From: Bacteroidales bacterium UBA1173 | Lineage (GTDB): Bacteria; Bacteroidota; Bacteroidia; Bacteroidales; F082 | Reading direction: 5' to 3' | NCBI GenBank assembly: GCA_002311655.1 | Contig: DBYZ01000007.1 | Span: forward strand, 64,675 to 128,674 | DNA length: 64,000 nt | In this document: piece after piece, positions 1 through 8,240 of the stretch | Layout: every line of letters starts with the position of its first letter | How positions within the stretch are numbered: position 1 is the stretch's first letter | Made by a program: the position numbers and the translations under genes | The notes under the pieces: model-generated | What the model saw: only the letters and a program-made list of their open reading frames with translations | Told to the model about the DNA's origin: nothing | The model's database searches: none

Positions 1-1114
1 CATTTTCTGAACCTTTAACCTTTTGAATTCCGTATACATAGCCGTTATGGATAACAAACTTATTCTTTTTTATTGAAAGGTCGTAATCAGTGCACTGGAA
101 TGAGTTTTTAGAGATGGTTTTATTTTGCCCCACTGAATAAGCATGGAATGAGTTTTTACCCGCTTCGTCAATATATTCAAAGAATATGATGTTGTCGCCA
201 TTGCCTTTGATTGCTGATGTAAACCACGATACAGTTAACGGCTCTGTGATGTGATTCATGCCGTTTTCAAGCTGTTTGACAAACTGCTTCTGTTTCTCGG
301 CCAGTTTCTCTGGGTTTGGATATTTTTGCCAAATATCGAATTCCTTCTTATACTTTTCGATAGCATCAGACTGCATTTTTTTCTGTTCTTCAACCGACAA
401 AACTTTTGGTTGCCAATCAAGTTTCTTTTCAATCAGGCTGCTTTCAGTGATATTATAAAGTAACAGCTTTCCCGCATCCGGCAAAGCAATTGCCAAAACA
501 TTGTCTGAAATCTTAACCATATCTTCTCTGTGGTTTATTAACGCCTTGGCATAAATCATATATTCGCCTCCAATAGAAGTGGTTTCTTCAAAATCATCAT
601 ATACGATATGATAATCACCGGTGCCAATATCCAAAATAGCAACAAAATAATGCCATTGTGTTTTCCATGAAGTGCCTCCGAAAAGCGCAATCTTATCATT
701 TGCAAGCGGAATCATTTCGTGGCTTGAGAAATCAACAGTTATTTCATTGACAATCAGCCCGTTATCATTAAAGAAATAGATAATTCCCTGACTGTTTGTT
801 CCAGTGAAATAGAGGTTGTTAATTTTTCCAAGAACGGGTTGGAGATTGAAAGGCTTTTTCTTTCCGTCTTCATAATATATTTTAATGTCTTTCAATAACT
901 TACCGTTCTTGTCAAACAATGAATAGCGGTTTTCGTTAGTGTGACTAATCATTGCTGTGCCGTCGTCGAAAACAGTCAGTTTTTTGGCGTTATCGCAGAT
1001 TTTTGTCCAGTCACCGCTAAGGGCGTAAGAGTTATCCTTTACAAGGTTAATTGTCTGTGCATCAACGATATATGATGCAAATGCTAATGTGAGAATTAAA
1101 AACAATTTTTTCAT
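1..1114 (-). CDS. Exported propeller-like protein of unknown function (3' end outside window)
   Basis: The frame is open from an ATG at 1114 to the window edge, giving 371 codons without a stop; the C-terminus is missing. The first 21 residues form a signal peptide (MKK, hydrophobic core, ending DAQ). The rest is rich in short beta-strand-like stretches alternating with turns (for example FFNDNG, FDKNG), which suggests a beta-propeller like the six-bladed secreted proteins of Bacteroidales. A lysine/glutamate-rich helical stretch interrupts it around residues 255-300. It starts 11 bases after the anti-sigma stop, so it is probably the third gene of the sigma/anti-sigma operon and may be a target or periplasmic input of that system. 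Function is not recognised; the propeller call is inference. Confidence 0.7.
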   Translation of the reverse strand, partial: MKKLFLILTLAFASYIVDAQTINLVKDNSYALSGDWTKICDNAKKLTVFDDGTAMISHTNENRYSLFDKNGKLLKDIKIYYEDGKKKPFNLQPVLGKINNLYFTGTNSQGIIYFFNDNGLIVNEITVDFSSHEMIPLANDKIALFGGTSWKTQWHYFVAILDIGTGDYHIVYDDFEETTSIGGEYMIYAKALINHREDMVKISDNVLAIALPDAGKLLLYNITESSLIEKKLDWQPKVLSVEEQKKMQSDAIEKYKKEFDIWQKYPNPEKLAEKQKQFVKQLENGMNHITEPLTVSWFTSAIKGNGDNIIFFEYIDEAGKNSFHAYSVGQNKTISKNSFQCTDYDLSIKKNKFVIHNGYVYGIQKVKGSEN

Positions 1115-1125
1115 AATCTTTATAT

Positions 1126-1542
1126 TTAAATGTTGTTTTCCATGTATGTGAATAATTGTTCTGTCATAGGTTTGTTGGCATCGTATTCCTCGATGGTGAT
1201 AAAGTCGTAGATGTCGAAATTTTCAGGTTCTTTTTTTAAACCTTTGATGATGAAAAATGCCAGCAATATAGCGCAAGCCGTTGAAAGTGAAGAAATTAGA
1301 ACGATTCTTAATGTTCGTGTCTTTTTTGGTTGATATGATAATTTAAACTCTGGAATTTTTATATCATCTGGCACGAATCCATCAAGTGAATCTTTCACTT
1401 TTTCCGAAAAAACACGCTGGTTTTCAACTTGTTTTTTGCATTCTTCGCATGTTTCAAGATGCATTTCGACAGCAACTCTTTCTTCCGGAGAAAGTTCGTT
1501 GTCGATATATTTTTGAATTGTTATTTCATCAAAGTGTTTCAT
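1126..1542 (-). CDS. Anti-sigma factor, zinc-finger type, single-pass membrane protein
   Basis: A 138-residue protein. The N-terminal cytoplasmic part carries the ZAS-type metal motif HxxxCxxC (His28, Cys32, Cys35), which in this family holds the cognate ECF sigma factor inactive. One membrane segment follows at about residues 79-100, then a short acidic periplasmic tail, much shorter than in FecR-type anti-sigmas. The gene overlaps the end of the sigma gene by 14 bases. A strong AAGGAGG sequence inside the sigma reading frame sits 5-6 bases before this ATG, so the two are probably translationally coupled at fixed ratio. The role follows from motif plus neighbour. Confidence 0.88.
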   Translation of the reverse strand: MKHFDEITIQKYIDNELSPEERVAVEMHLETCEECKKQVENQRVFSEKVKDSLDGFVPDDIKIPEFKLSYQPKKTRTLRIVLISSLSTACAILLAFFIIKGLKKEPENFDIYDFITIEEYDANKPMTEQLFTYMENNI

Positions 1543-2002
1543 ATCCCCTCCTTAATTTTTCCAAAATTCTTGATAAAGTCTTTCCGACAGAATTGAAGTT
1601 TATGCCAGTAATTTCAACTATTTCCTTGTAAGAATAGCCCTCACTGTAAAGCACTACCAGCGATTGGTCTTTGCCGTCAAGTTTTGAAATCAGATTCGAT
1701 AAACTCATTAAATCTATCTGACTGTCAATGTTTTGCGATGTATTATCTTGTTTTGAAACATTTTCATCAGAGATGGTTTTCTTGTTTTTTCTCAAAAAAT
1801 CGACACCTTTATTTATTGTGCATCTGATGAGCCAGTTTTTGGCATCTTTTATGACTTTTTTGTCGTTTTGAACGAAATAATATGCCATAAAAACATCATG
1901 AACCACATCGCGAGCGGCGTCAGAATCGCGGAGCATTTTCGCCGCAATCCTGAACAACCGCTGGTAGTTACTTCGATATGTTATTTCAAAATCAGAATTC
2001 AT
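1529..2002 (-). CDS. RNA polymerase ECF sigma-70 factor
   Basis: A 157-residue protein with ECF sigma layout. Region 2 is at about residues 5-75 (YRSNYQRLFRIAAKML, then RDVVHDVFMAYY, then NWLIRCTINKGVDFLR). Region 4 is near the C-terminus (SLVVLYSEGYSYKEIVEITG, then SVGKTLSRILEKLR), the helix-turn-helix that reads the -35 element. The start is the ATG at 2002. A longer reading from 2062 would begin inside the TAnnTTTG promoter at 2060-2067, so it is rejected. Its anti-sigma factor follows with a 14-base overlap. Such pairs usually drive their own operon; the regulon cannot be read from this sequence. Confidence 0.92.
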   Translation of the reverse strand: MNSDFEITYRSNYQRLFRIAAKMLRDSDAARDVVHDVFMAYYFVQNDKKVIKDAKNWLIRCTINKGVDFLRKNKKTISDENVSKQDNTSQNIDSQIDLMSLSNLISKLDGKDQSLVVLYSEGYSYKEIVEITGINFNSVGKTLSRILEKLRRGYETL

Positions 2003-2059
2003 ATATCTGTCAAATCTCGTATATAAGACGTTTGAGAAAGACAATTTGTGACATTGATG

Positions 2060-2067
2060 CAAAAATA
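2060..2067 (-). promoter_or_regulatory. Bacteroidetes -7 element for the sigma/anti-sigma operon
   Basis: TATTTTTG on the minus strand, 57 bases before the chosen sigma start. It matches TAnnTTTG and rules out the upstream start at 2062. Confidence 0.55.
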
Positions 2068-2104
2068 AATAACATTTTTGTAATTATTTAATCGAAAATA
2101 TTAC

Positions 2105-2112
2105 TAATTTTG
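2105..2112 (+). promoter_or_regulatory. -7 element for the membrane protein gene at 2158
   Basis: TAATTTTG matches TAnnTTTG and lies 45 bases before the ATG. No well-spaced -33 box is evident. Confidence 0.45.
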
Positions 2113-2157
2113 AAACGTGGAATTAAAACTTAAGTTCAATTACAAAAAACCATCATT

Positions 2158-2850
2158 ATGTTATTAACAATTTTAATCATTGTTGCGATGCTTGGCGCAC
2201 CAACATTGGCTGGTTTCGCAGTCTTCAAAAGAATTAAAAACAACAATCCTGACATAGCCGGATATGTTTACAACGGAAAAGATTGGGTAGCTTGGATACT
2301 TGTGTTCAGTATCATCGCGTCATTATTTATTGGCTTTGTAATGCCAATTTTTGATGGTACAAAAGGATATCATCCTGAATGGGGTCTTTTGGTATTAATT
2401 TTATTGGCTGTGGTGTTTTACATTTGCTACGCTATCATTGCTTTCGTTCCGGCTACCGCTGAAGAACTTGCACAAAGTAAGGAAGCTGGAAACACTGTTT
2501 TAGGCAGTATTGGTGATTCGGCAGCGTCTATTTTCAGTATCATAATGGGTGTGATTGGCGCTACTCTTATCGCTCTTCCGGCTATGCTTGGTGAAGCCTT
2601 GAACCCAACCCTCGCTATTAAGAATATTGGCGGAACGATGTATAAAGTTGTCGGAACCGGCTTCGCTTACAGTGTCGGCGGAATTCTCATGTTTGCCTTT
2701 ATCGCAATTATGATATTTGTGCTTATTTACTTTGCCGCACTGGTTTTCGCAATCATAGGCACATTTGCAATTGGCATCATCGCAATAATAAAATTCATGA
2801 AAAACAATCAAAATCTTTTAAAAACCAAAGATGTTGAAATAAAGGAATAG
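2158..2850 (+). CDS. Multi-pass membrane protein, unknown
   Basis: A 230-residue, strongly hydrophobic protein with five or six predicted membrane segments: about residues 1-22, 42-62, 75-100, 118-145 and a long hydrophobic region at 163-215 that is probably two helices. It ends in a short charged cytoplasmic tail (KNNQNLLKTKDVEIKE). No catalytic or transporter signature was recognised. It is read divergently from the sigma operon and convergently with truB, so it stands alone. The start at 2158 is the first ATG after the promoter. Classification as a real gene rests on length, membrane pattern and promoter. Confidence 0.75.
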   Translation: MLLTILIIVAMLGAPTLAGFAVFKRIKNNNPDIAGYVYNGKDWVAWILVFSIIASLFIGFVMPIFDGTKGYHPEWGLLVLILLAVVFYICYAIIAFVPATAEELAQSKEAGNTVLGSIGDSAASIFSIIMGVIGATLIALPAMLGEALNPTLAIKNIGGTMYKVVGTGFAYSVGGILMFAFIAIMIFVLIYFAALVFAIIGTFAIGIIAIIKFMKNNQNLLKTKDVEIKE

Positions 2851-2872
2851 AACGGATTTATAAAATCTTTTT

Positions 2873-2903
2873 AAAAATAGAGACGCCATATTATGACGTC
2901 TCT
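2873..2903 (-). terminator. Rho-independent terminator after truB
   Basis: On the minus strand the stem AGAGACG (plus three more pairs beyond one mismatch) closes a 3-base loop and is followed by ATTTTTAAAAAG. The truB stop codon lies inside the stem. Confidence 0.75.
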
Positions 2904-3619
2904 ACGTTGTTTTCTGTAATTTCCGGTGCCGTTTCGATAATTTTCTGCTTCAACTCCATCAAATCCCAGGCGTCTTTCACGTCGAAATCACCGATTTTGG
3001 TGCGGCGCAAACTGATTAAACAGGCTCCATTGCCAAGCGCCTGGCCGAAGTCGTTGACCAACGAACGGATATATGTTCCTTTGGAGCATTTAACCATGAA
3101 ATCGACCTTCGGGAAATTTGTTGTATCTATTTGAAAATCATCGATATGCACAAGACGTTCCTTCAGCTCGAGTTCCTCGTCGGAACGTGCATAGTCGAAA
3201 GCGCGTTTTCCCTGAATCTTGATTGCCGAAAACTTCGGTGGACGCTGCATTATGTCGCCTATGAACTTTTTACGCGCCTCGTCTAACATCTCAGGCGTTA
3301 TATTTTCTGTCGGAAAGAACTGATTCGGCTCGCTTTCCAAATCGAAAGTCGGTGTGGTCTGTCCCAACAGCATAGTGCCGGTGTAAACCTTTTCCTGTGC
3401 TTGGAAATTGTCGATTTGCTTGGTCATGCGACCGGTGCAGAGTATCAGCAAACCCGTTGCAAGAGGATCCAAGGTGCCTGCATGACCGACTTTCAGCTTC
3501 CGAATCTGATGGTATTTCTTGATGACAGCACGAATGAGATTGACAACGTCGAATGACGTCCAATCAAGAGGTTTGTCTATTAGAAACACCTCACCTTCCT
3601 CGAAATGAAACTCTGTCAT
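2891..3619 (-). CDS. truB: tRNA pseudouridine(55) synthase TruB
   Basis: A 242-residue cytoplasmic enzyme that isomerises U55 to pseudouridine in the T-loop of tRNAs. The catalytic motif GHAGTLDPLATG is present with the nucleophilic Asp51. The downstream KxxGxxYxRSLVxD-type motif is visible as CSKGTYIRSLVNDFG. The C-terminal PUA domain of longer TruB proteins is reduced or absent, as is common in Bacteroidetes. The start is the ATG at 3619, which shares one base with the uppP stop (TAATG); the alternative four codons upstream lies inside uppP. Last gene of the ftsX-DUF3098-uppP-truB operon. Confidence 0.96.
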   Translation of the reverse strand: MTEFHFEEGEVFLIDKPLDWTSFDVVNLIRAVIKKYHQIRKLKVGHAGTLDPLATGLLILCTGRMTKQIDNFQAQEKVYTGTMLLGQTTPTFDLESEPNQFFPTENITPEMLDEARKKFIGDIMQRPPKFSAIKIQGKRAFDYARSDEELELKERLVHIDDFQIDTTNFPKVDFMVKCSKGTYIRSLVNDFGQALGNGACLISLRRTKIGDFDVKDAWDLMELKQKIIETAPEITENNVETS

Positions 3620-4437
3620 TATGCGAAACAAATTGCTAAAACACCGACGATTACGCAGTAGATTGCGAAATAAATCAATTTGCCTTTTTTCACTATGTTA
3701 ATCATCCATTTGCAGGCGAGGCATCCTGTGATAAATGCCGCCAAGAAGCCGATGATGAGTGTAAATGGCGAGATACCTGCCATGGCTGCACTCCAACCAA
3801 CCTCAAGCACGTCTTTGAAATCGAGCAATGCCTCTCCTAAAATCGGAGGAATCACCATCAAAAACGAGAACTGTGCGAGTTTCTCCTTCTTGTTGCCGAG
3901 CAAGAGTCCTGTTGCGATGGTCGTTCCGGAGCGCGACAAGCCCGGCATGGTGGCGCAAGCCTGACCGATACCGATGATGAATGCGTGCAATCCTGAGATT
4001 TCCTCACGCTGACGTGGCTTTGCGAAATGCGCAAACGTCAGCAAAGTGGCGGTTACCAACAGCATGATACCGACAATCAAAAGGCCTGAACCGAAGATTT
4101 CCTCGACGGTGTCTTTGAAAAACACTCCGACAATGCCGACAGGAATCATCGAGATGATGATGTTGATGGCGTATTTCGTGCCTCCATTGAGGTTTTGATA
4201 TGAATTCCACTGCTGTTTGGTGAACAAATCCTTGAAAATCCAAACCACTTCCTGCCAAAGAATAACCAAAGTGGCACAAACTGTAGCGACATGCAAAACA
4301 ACGTTAAATGTCAAGTTTTCCTCGCCGCTAAGCCCGAAGATGTTCGACAATATTGTGAGGTGTCCGCTGCTCGACACCGGCAGGAACTCCGTCAAACCTT
4401 GAAGAATTCCTAATAAAAGAGCTTGTAACCAGTCCAT
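3619..4437 (-). CDS. uppP: Undecaprenyl-diphosphatase UppP (BacA)
   Basis: A 272-residue integral membrane phosphatase that recycles undecaprenyl pyrophosphate to the monophosphate carrier for peptidoglycan and other envelope polymers; loss or excess affects bacitracin sensitivity. Both family motifs are clear: LQGLTEFLPVSSSGHL at residues 12-27 and PGLSRSGTT at 165-173, which supply the glutamate, serine and arginine active-site residues. Eight or so hydrophobic segments fit the family. Its ATG overlaps the DUF3098 stop by one base and its stop overlaps the truB start by one base, so the operon is tightly coupled. Confidence 0.97.
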   Translation of the reverse strand: MDWLQALLLGILQGLTEFLPVSSSGHLTILSNIFGLSGEENLTFNVVLHVATVCATLVILWQEVVWIFKDLFTKQQWNSYQNLNGGTKYAINIIISMIPVGIVGVFFKDTVEEIFGSGLLIVGIMLLVTATLLTFAHFAKPRQREEISGLHAFIIGIGQACATMPGLSRSGTTIATGLLLGNKKEKLAQFSFLMVIPPILGEALLDFKDVLEVGWSAAMAGISPFTLIIGFLAAFITGCLACKWMINIVKKGKLIYFAIYCVIVGVLAICFA

Positions 4438-4697
4438 TATTCTTTAGGTTTTTTCATTATTGCATAGAATTGAATGCCGAAGCCGATAAGAATCAAAATC
4501 GGAGAAAGTGTCAGTCTGCGGAAGCTGAACATTCCTTCGTTGAAGACATCAGGATTGTCGGAGCCGCCGCCAATCATCAGAAGAAATCCCACAAGCAGAA
4601 ATGCCAGTCCGATAAGCACCCATTTGTAGTTGTCACGGCCAAAAGGCATGGATTTTTTCTCTTTTTCAGTGGTTTTCACGTCGTTTTTTGTTGCCAT
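4437..4697 (-). CDS. DUF3098 small membrane protein
   Basis: An 86-residue protein with a charged N-terminus followed by two membrane segments (about residues 24-45 and 60-82) separated by a loop containing GGGSDNPDVFNEGMFSFRR. The motif around PDVFN and FSFRR is typical of DUF3098, a Bacteroidetes family usually found between ftsX and uppP as here. The function is unknown; the conserved place suggests a link to division or cell-wall turnover. It lies 15 bases after ftsX and overlaps uppP by one base. Confidence 0.88.
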   Translation of the reverse strand: MATKNDVKTTEKEKKSMPFGRDNYKWVLIGLAFLLVGFLLMIGGGSDNPDVFNEGMFSFRRLTLSPILILIGFGIQFYAIMKKPKE

Positions 4698-4712
4698 ATC
4701 TGTAATTTTTAA

Positions 4713-5594
4713 TTATTCGTAAAGATCATCGATGTCAGCGCGCAAGTATTTCCGCATCGCGAAAAACGTCGACAAGGTGGTGAGCAAAACGCCCAAAGCG
4801 ATGACAGAGATATAAATCAAAGCGATGCTGCTGATATTCGTCAACACCGCCAATTCAGGAACCTCGTGCATCAATTTGAAAAGGAATATAGAAAGAAGTA
4901 TCAACGCCAATACCGCACCGATAAAGCCTTGAATCACAAAGCTTTTCATGAACGGCTTGATGATAAAGCCTTCCGTCGCGCCCACGAGTTGCATGCTGCG
5001 CACCACGAAACGTTTTGCATAAACAGCCAACCTCACAGTATGACTGATAAGCGTCACCGCCATGATGAGAAGCACAACTCCAACAAGCAGCAAAACAGAA
5101 GCTATCTTATTGACATTCTTATCGATAGAGTGCATAAGAGACTTTTGGAAATAAACCTCTTTCACGTTTTTATTCTTCATCACCCACTGCTCAATCTTCG
5201 CGATGCTGTCGTTGTTGGCGTATTCCGACTTAAACCTCACGTCGATTGAAGGCAGAAGCGGATTCTCGACATCACCAAGCCATTCCAAAATATCCTCGCC
5301 AAGGTCCTCGGTCAGACGACGTGTTGCTTCCTGTTGAGAAATGTATTCCGTCGATTTCACATATTTCTTTTTATCCAAAATATGTTGAAAATCAATGATA
5401 TCCTTCTCTTTTACGCCTTTCTTCATCACTATTTCGAAACCGACATTTTCCTTGATATAATCAGAAATCTTATTGGCGAAAAGTATCAGCGACGAAAACA
5501 GGCTCAGCACAAAAAGCACAAGCATAATGCTCATCAGAGAGATGAGATATGAGCCACGAAGGCGGCGTTTCGTTGTCGAATTTTCCTTTTTCAT
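4713..5594 (-). CDS. ftsX: Cell division protein FtsX
   Basis: A 293-residue inner-membrane protein. FtsX is the membrane half of the FtsE-FtsX ABC-type complex that activates peptidoglycan hydrolases at the septum. The layout fits the family: one N-terminal membrane helix (about residues 18-42), a periplasmic domain of about 120 residues, then three C-terminal helices (about 163-190, 212-240, 258-280). ftsE is not adjacent, which is normal in Bacteroidetes. First gene of the operon that continues through DUF3098, uppP and truB, with its promoter at 5609-5616. Confidence 0.93.
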   Translation of the reverse strand: MKKENSTTKRRLRGSYLISLMSIMLVLFVLSLFSSLILFANKISDYIKENVGFEIVMKKGVKEKDIIDFQHILDKKKYVKSTEYISQQEATRRLTEDLGEDILEWLGDVENPLLPSIDVRFKSEYANNDSIAKIEQWVMKNKNVKEVYFQKSLMHSIDKNVNKIASVLLLVGVVLLIMAVTLISHTVRLAVYAKRFVVRSMQLVGATEGFIIKPFMKSFVIQGFIGAVLALILLSIFLFKLMHEVPELAVLTNISSIALIYISVIALGVLLTTLSTFFAMRKYLRADIDDLYE

Positions 5595-5608
5595 ATATTA
5601 ATAATCTG

Positions 5609-5616
5609 CAAAAATA
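5609..5616 (-). promoter_or_regulatory. -7 element for the ftsX operon
   Basis: TATTTTTG on the minus strand, 14 bases before the ftsX ATG. It is back to back with the plus-strand element at 5630-5637. Confidence 0.6.
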
Positions 5617-5629
5617 AAAAAAAATATGT

Positions 5630-5637
5630 TATTTTTG
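5630..5637 (+). promoter_or_regulatory. -7 element for the M64 peptidase gene
   Basis: TATTTTTG followed by GC, 16 bases before the ATG at 5654. Only 13 bases separate it from the divergent ftsX element, so the two promoters may interfere. Confidence 0.6.
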
Positions 5638-5653
5638 CAAAAAAATTATCAAC

Positions 5654-6931
5654 ATGAAGAAGTCACTCACCATAATTTTATCAACAATCATTGTATTCTT
5701 AGGTCTCAAAGTTAAAGCTCAGGTTGAATATGACAACTACTTTACAGACAATCAGTTACGAATTGATTATTATCTTTTTGGCAATTCAGACACCGTCTCT
5801 TATGCTCTCGACAAACTCGTGAAAGAGCCGAAATGGGGTGGTCCGCGCGCTCATCTTGTCGACAGCACAAACTACGGAATGTATTTCGTCGAAGTGACTT
5901 TGCCAGATTCCGATGTGGTGCTTTATTCGCATGGCTATTGCCTGCTTTTCGGCGAGTGGCAGACGACGGACGAGGCGACAAAAATAAGCAAGGGATTCCA
6001 TGAGTCGGTGGTGATTCCGTTCCCAAAAGAGCTTGTTGAAGTGACTTTTTATGCCAAAAACGACCATCTGGAACTCAACGAGCAGATGAAGATTTTCGTT
6101 GATCCGAATGACTATTTCATAAAACCTGCACCAAAACTGCCATACGCGGTTTACAATGTCTACGGCGACTATCCTGTTGAAAATGCAGTAGATATAGTGC
6201 TTTTGCCTGATGGATACACCGAGCAGGAGATGGGAAAATTCGTGAAAGACTGCCAGTTTTTTGTGAAGAGCCTGTTCAGCTACGCTCCATACAACCGCTA
6301 TCAGGACCGTTTCAATATCCGTGCGGTTCTGGTGCCATCACAGGATTCCGACATCACCATGCCCGGCGACGGACTTTATCGCAACACCGCCTTGAGCTGC
6401 AGCTTCTGGACCTTCGACAGCGAGCGTTACTGCATGACGTACGATAACGAAACGATGAAAACTCTTGCCGGACAAGTGCCTTATGACCAGATTTATATCC
6501 TCGCAAACACCAAGAAATACGGTGGTGGAGGCATCTTCAACTCATATTGCGTAAGCACCACTGGCAACTCGTATTCTTCGGATGTCATCATCCATGAGTT
6601 CGGTCACGGATTCGCAGGTTTGGCTGACGAATATGCCTACGACGGCACTGATAACTACAGTCTTGAAGTGGAGCCTTGGGAGCCTAACATCACCACTTTG
6701 GTTGGTTTTGATGCAAAATGGAAGGATATGCTAGGCAAGAAGACGCCGGTTCCTACACCTGTCGAGAAGAAATACGAAAACACCGTCGGCGTTTATGAAG
6801 GGGCAGGTTATCAGCTCAACGGCATCTATCGCCCGATGATCGACTGCTTAATGAATACGTTCAATGGCGACAAGTTCTGCCCAGTGTGCGAACGCGCCAT
6901 TGAACGTATGATTTTACATTACACGGAATAA
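5654..6931 (+). CDS. Secreted M64-family metallopeptidase (IgA-peptidase-like)
   Basis: A 425-residue protein with a signal peptide (residues 1-22). The zinc site is HEFGHGFAGLADEY at about residues 313-326, the HExxH-containing signature of family M64, whose founder cleaves IgA heavy chain. An N-terminal beta-rich domain (about 25-150) matches the usual M64 N-domain position. A cysteine-rich stretch near the C-terminus (CLMNTFNGDKFCPVC) probably forms disulfides. There is no T9SS tail. It stands alone between a divergent ftsX promoter and a convergent gene. The substrate cannot be predicted. Confidence 0.9.
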   Translation: MKKSLTIILSTIIVFLGLKVKAQVEYDNYFTDNQLRIDYYLFGNSDTVSYALDKLVKEPKWGGPRAHLVDSTNYGMYFVEVTLPDSDVVLYSHGYCLLFGEWQTTDEATKISKGFHESVVIPFPKELVEVTFYAKNDHLELNEQMKIFVDPNDYFIKPAPKLPYAVYNVYGDYPVENAVDIVLLPDGYTEQEMGKFVKDCQFFVKSLFSYAPYNRYQDRFNIRAVLVPSQDSDITMPGDGLYRNTALSCSFWTFDSERYCMTYDNETMKTLAGQVPYDQIYILANTKKYGGGGIFNSYCVSTTGNSYSSDVIIHEFGHGFAGLADEYAYDGTDNYSLEVEPWEPNITTLVGFDAKWKDMLGKKTPVPTPVEKKYENTVGVYEGAGYQLNGIYRPMIDCLMNTFNGDKFCPVCERAIERMILHYTE

Positions 6932-6932
6932 T

Positions 6933-6952
6933 GGGCGAATAATTATTCGCCC
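6933..6952. terminator. Perfect palindrome between convergent genes, probable bidirectional terminator
   Basis: GGGCGAATAATTATTCGCCC is perfectly self-complementary over 20 bases, starts one base after the M64 stop and ends 7 bases from the stop of the opposing gene. A T-run (ATTTTTTAATG) follows on the plus strand after about ten bases. Confidence 0.6.
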
Positions 6953-6959
6953 TTACATA

Positions 6960-8228
6960 TCATTTTTTAATGATTTTTTTCGTGACAACGCTACCATTAT
7001 TTGTTAAAAATCGCATCATGTAAATCCCTGACTGTAAATCAGTTACACGGATTTCTTCCATATTTGTCGATACGGATTTCACACATTTTCCTACGAGGTC
7101 GTAGATTTCGCATGATGTCACATCACCAACCACATACACATTGTCGACAACAGGGTTAGGATAAACCATTACCATGTCAGGAAATTCAGTGAGAATCTCT
7201 TCAATTCCAAACTGTGTGTTACCGAAAACAGGATAGCCGTCGTTGATGTTTCCCTCGTCAAAAACCCAGACATCGGTGTCACTGTTAAGCATGTTTACAA
7301 ACTCCTCTGAACGCATAAACACAGCTGTCTGAGGTTCGCCAAAACTATTAGATTCAGCGATACAGCCTTCGAGATAGTGGCAATTTTCGATACTACCGCC
7401 AGATGGCTTGTTTCCGACTATGGCGCCTTTATTATTTGTGCTTTCAAGATAAGAAACCTCACCAACATTGTAGCTGTTTTTAATATCATTTGACCTTCCG
7501 GCAATACCGCCAACCACGTCTTCACCTGCAATTTTTCCCATGTTATAGCAGCTTTCAACATGACCATTCATTCCGATGATGCCTCCAACGCCATTCTTTC
7601 CCTTGATATCACCAAGATTTGCGCAAAATCTGACAGTAGGATTGCCAAAGGATGCTATTCCGGCGCTTGAACCACTTGTGGAAGCGACATCTACATTTGC
7701 GATGCAATATTCAAAAACGCCGTTACTGCTACCTGAAAAACCGCCTGATTTTCTGCCAGATGAAACAAAACCTTCCAGATAAAGATTCTTGATCACTGCA
7801 TCACTTTTAAGCTCTGTGAAAAATCCAGCATACGACGACACCCACATTGAATTATTGTCATTTATCGGATTTTCGTCGTCGATATAAAGACCTGTAATCT
7901 TATGAAAACCGCCGTCAAAAACACCATCAAAATACTTGTGAAAGTCAGCTGACGGTCCGGCTCCTATCGGAATCCATTGGTTATCAACACTTCCGTTAAG
8001 GTCGATGTCGGTAGTCAGCAGGAAATACTTGCCTTCTGTCCAACGTGAGTAATCCCAGTTGATTACATAAATGAGCCATGCAAATTGCTGTGCGTTTTCG
8101 ATGAGATATGGGTCGTTTTCGGTACCCGAACCGTTTATGATGGCTTCACGCTTGCCGTCCCAAACACTTTGGGCTGTTAAATTCATCGCAAAGATGAGAA
8201 ATAACACTATATATGATAATTTTTTCAT
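6960..8228 (-). CDS. T9SS-exported protein with GLUG-like repeats
   Basis: A 422-residue protein: signal peptide (residues 1-19, ending LTAQ), a middle region of GLUG-type repeats (GGFSGSSNG, GGIIGMNGH, GGIAGRSND, each followed by a cysteine- or asparagine-containing strand such as ESCYNMGKI), and a C-terminal type A sorting domain (VYPNPVVDNVYV, later SGIYMMRFL, ending KKIIKK). GLUG repeats occur in bacterial surface proteins and adhesins. It should cross the outer membrane by T9SS and be anchored or released. Last gene of the operon that starts with the histidine kinase, 12 bases after the preceding gene. Confidence 0.87.
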   Translation of the reverse strand: MKKLSYIVLFLIFAMNLTAQSVWDGKREAIINGSGTENDPYLIENAQQFAWLIYVINWDYSRWTEGKYFLLTTDIDLNGSVDNQWIPIGAGPSADFHKYFDGVFDGGFHKITGLYIDDENPINDNNSMWVSSYAGFFTELKSDAVIKNLYLEGFVSSGRKSGGFSGSSNGVFEYCIANVDVASTSGSSAGIASFGNPTVRFCANLGDIKGKNGVGGIIGMNGHVESCYNMGKIAGEDVVGGIAGRSNDIKNSYNVGEVSYLESTNNKGAIVGNKPSGGSIENCHYLEGCIAESNSFGEPQTAVFMRSEEFVNMLNSDTDVWVFDEGNINDGYPVFGNTQFGIEEILTEFPDMVMVYPNPVVDNVYVVGDVTSCEIYDLVGKCVKSVSTNMEEIRVTDLQSGIYMMRFLTNNGSVVTKKIIKK

Positions 8229-8240
8229 AGCCGTAAGTTT

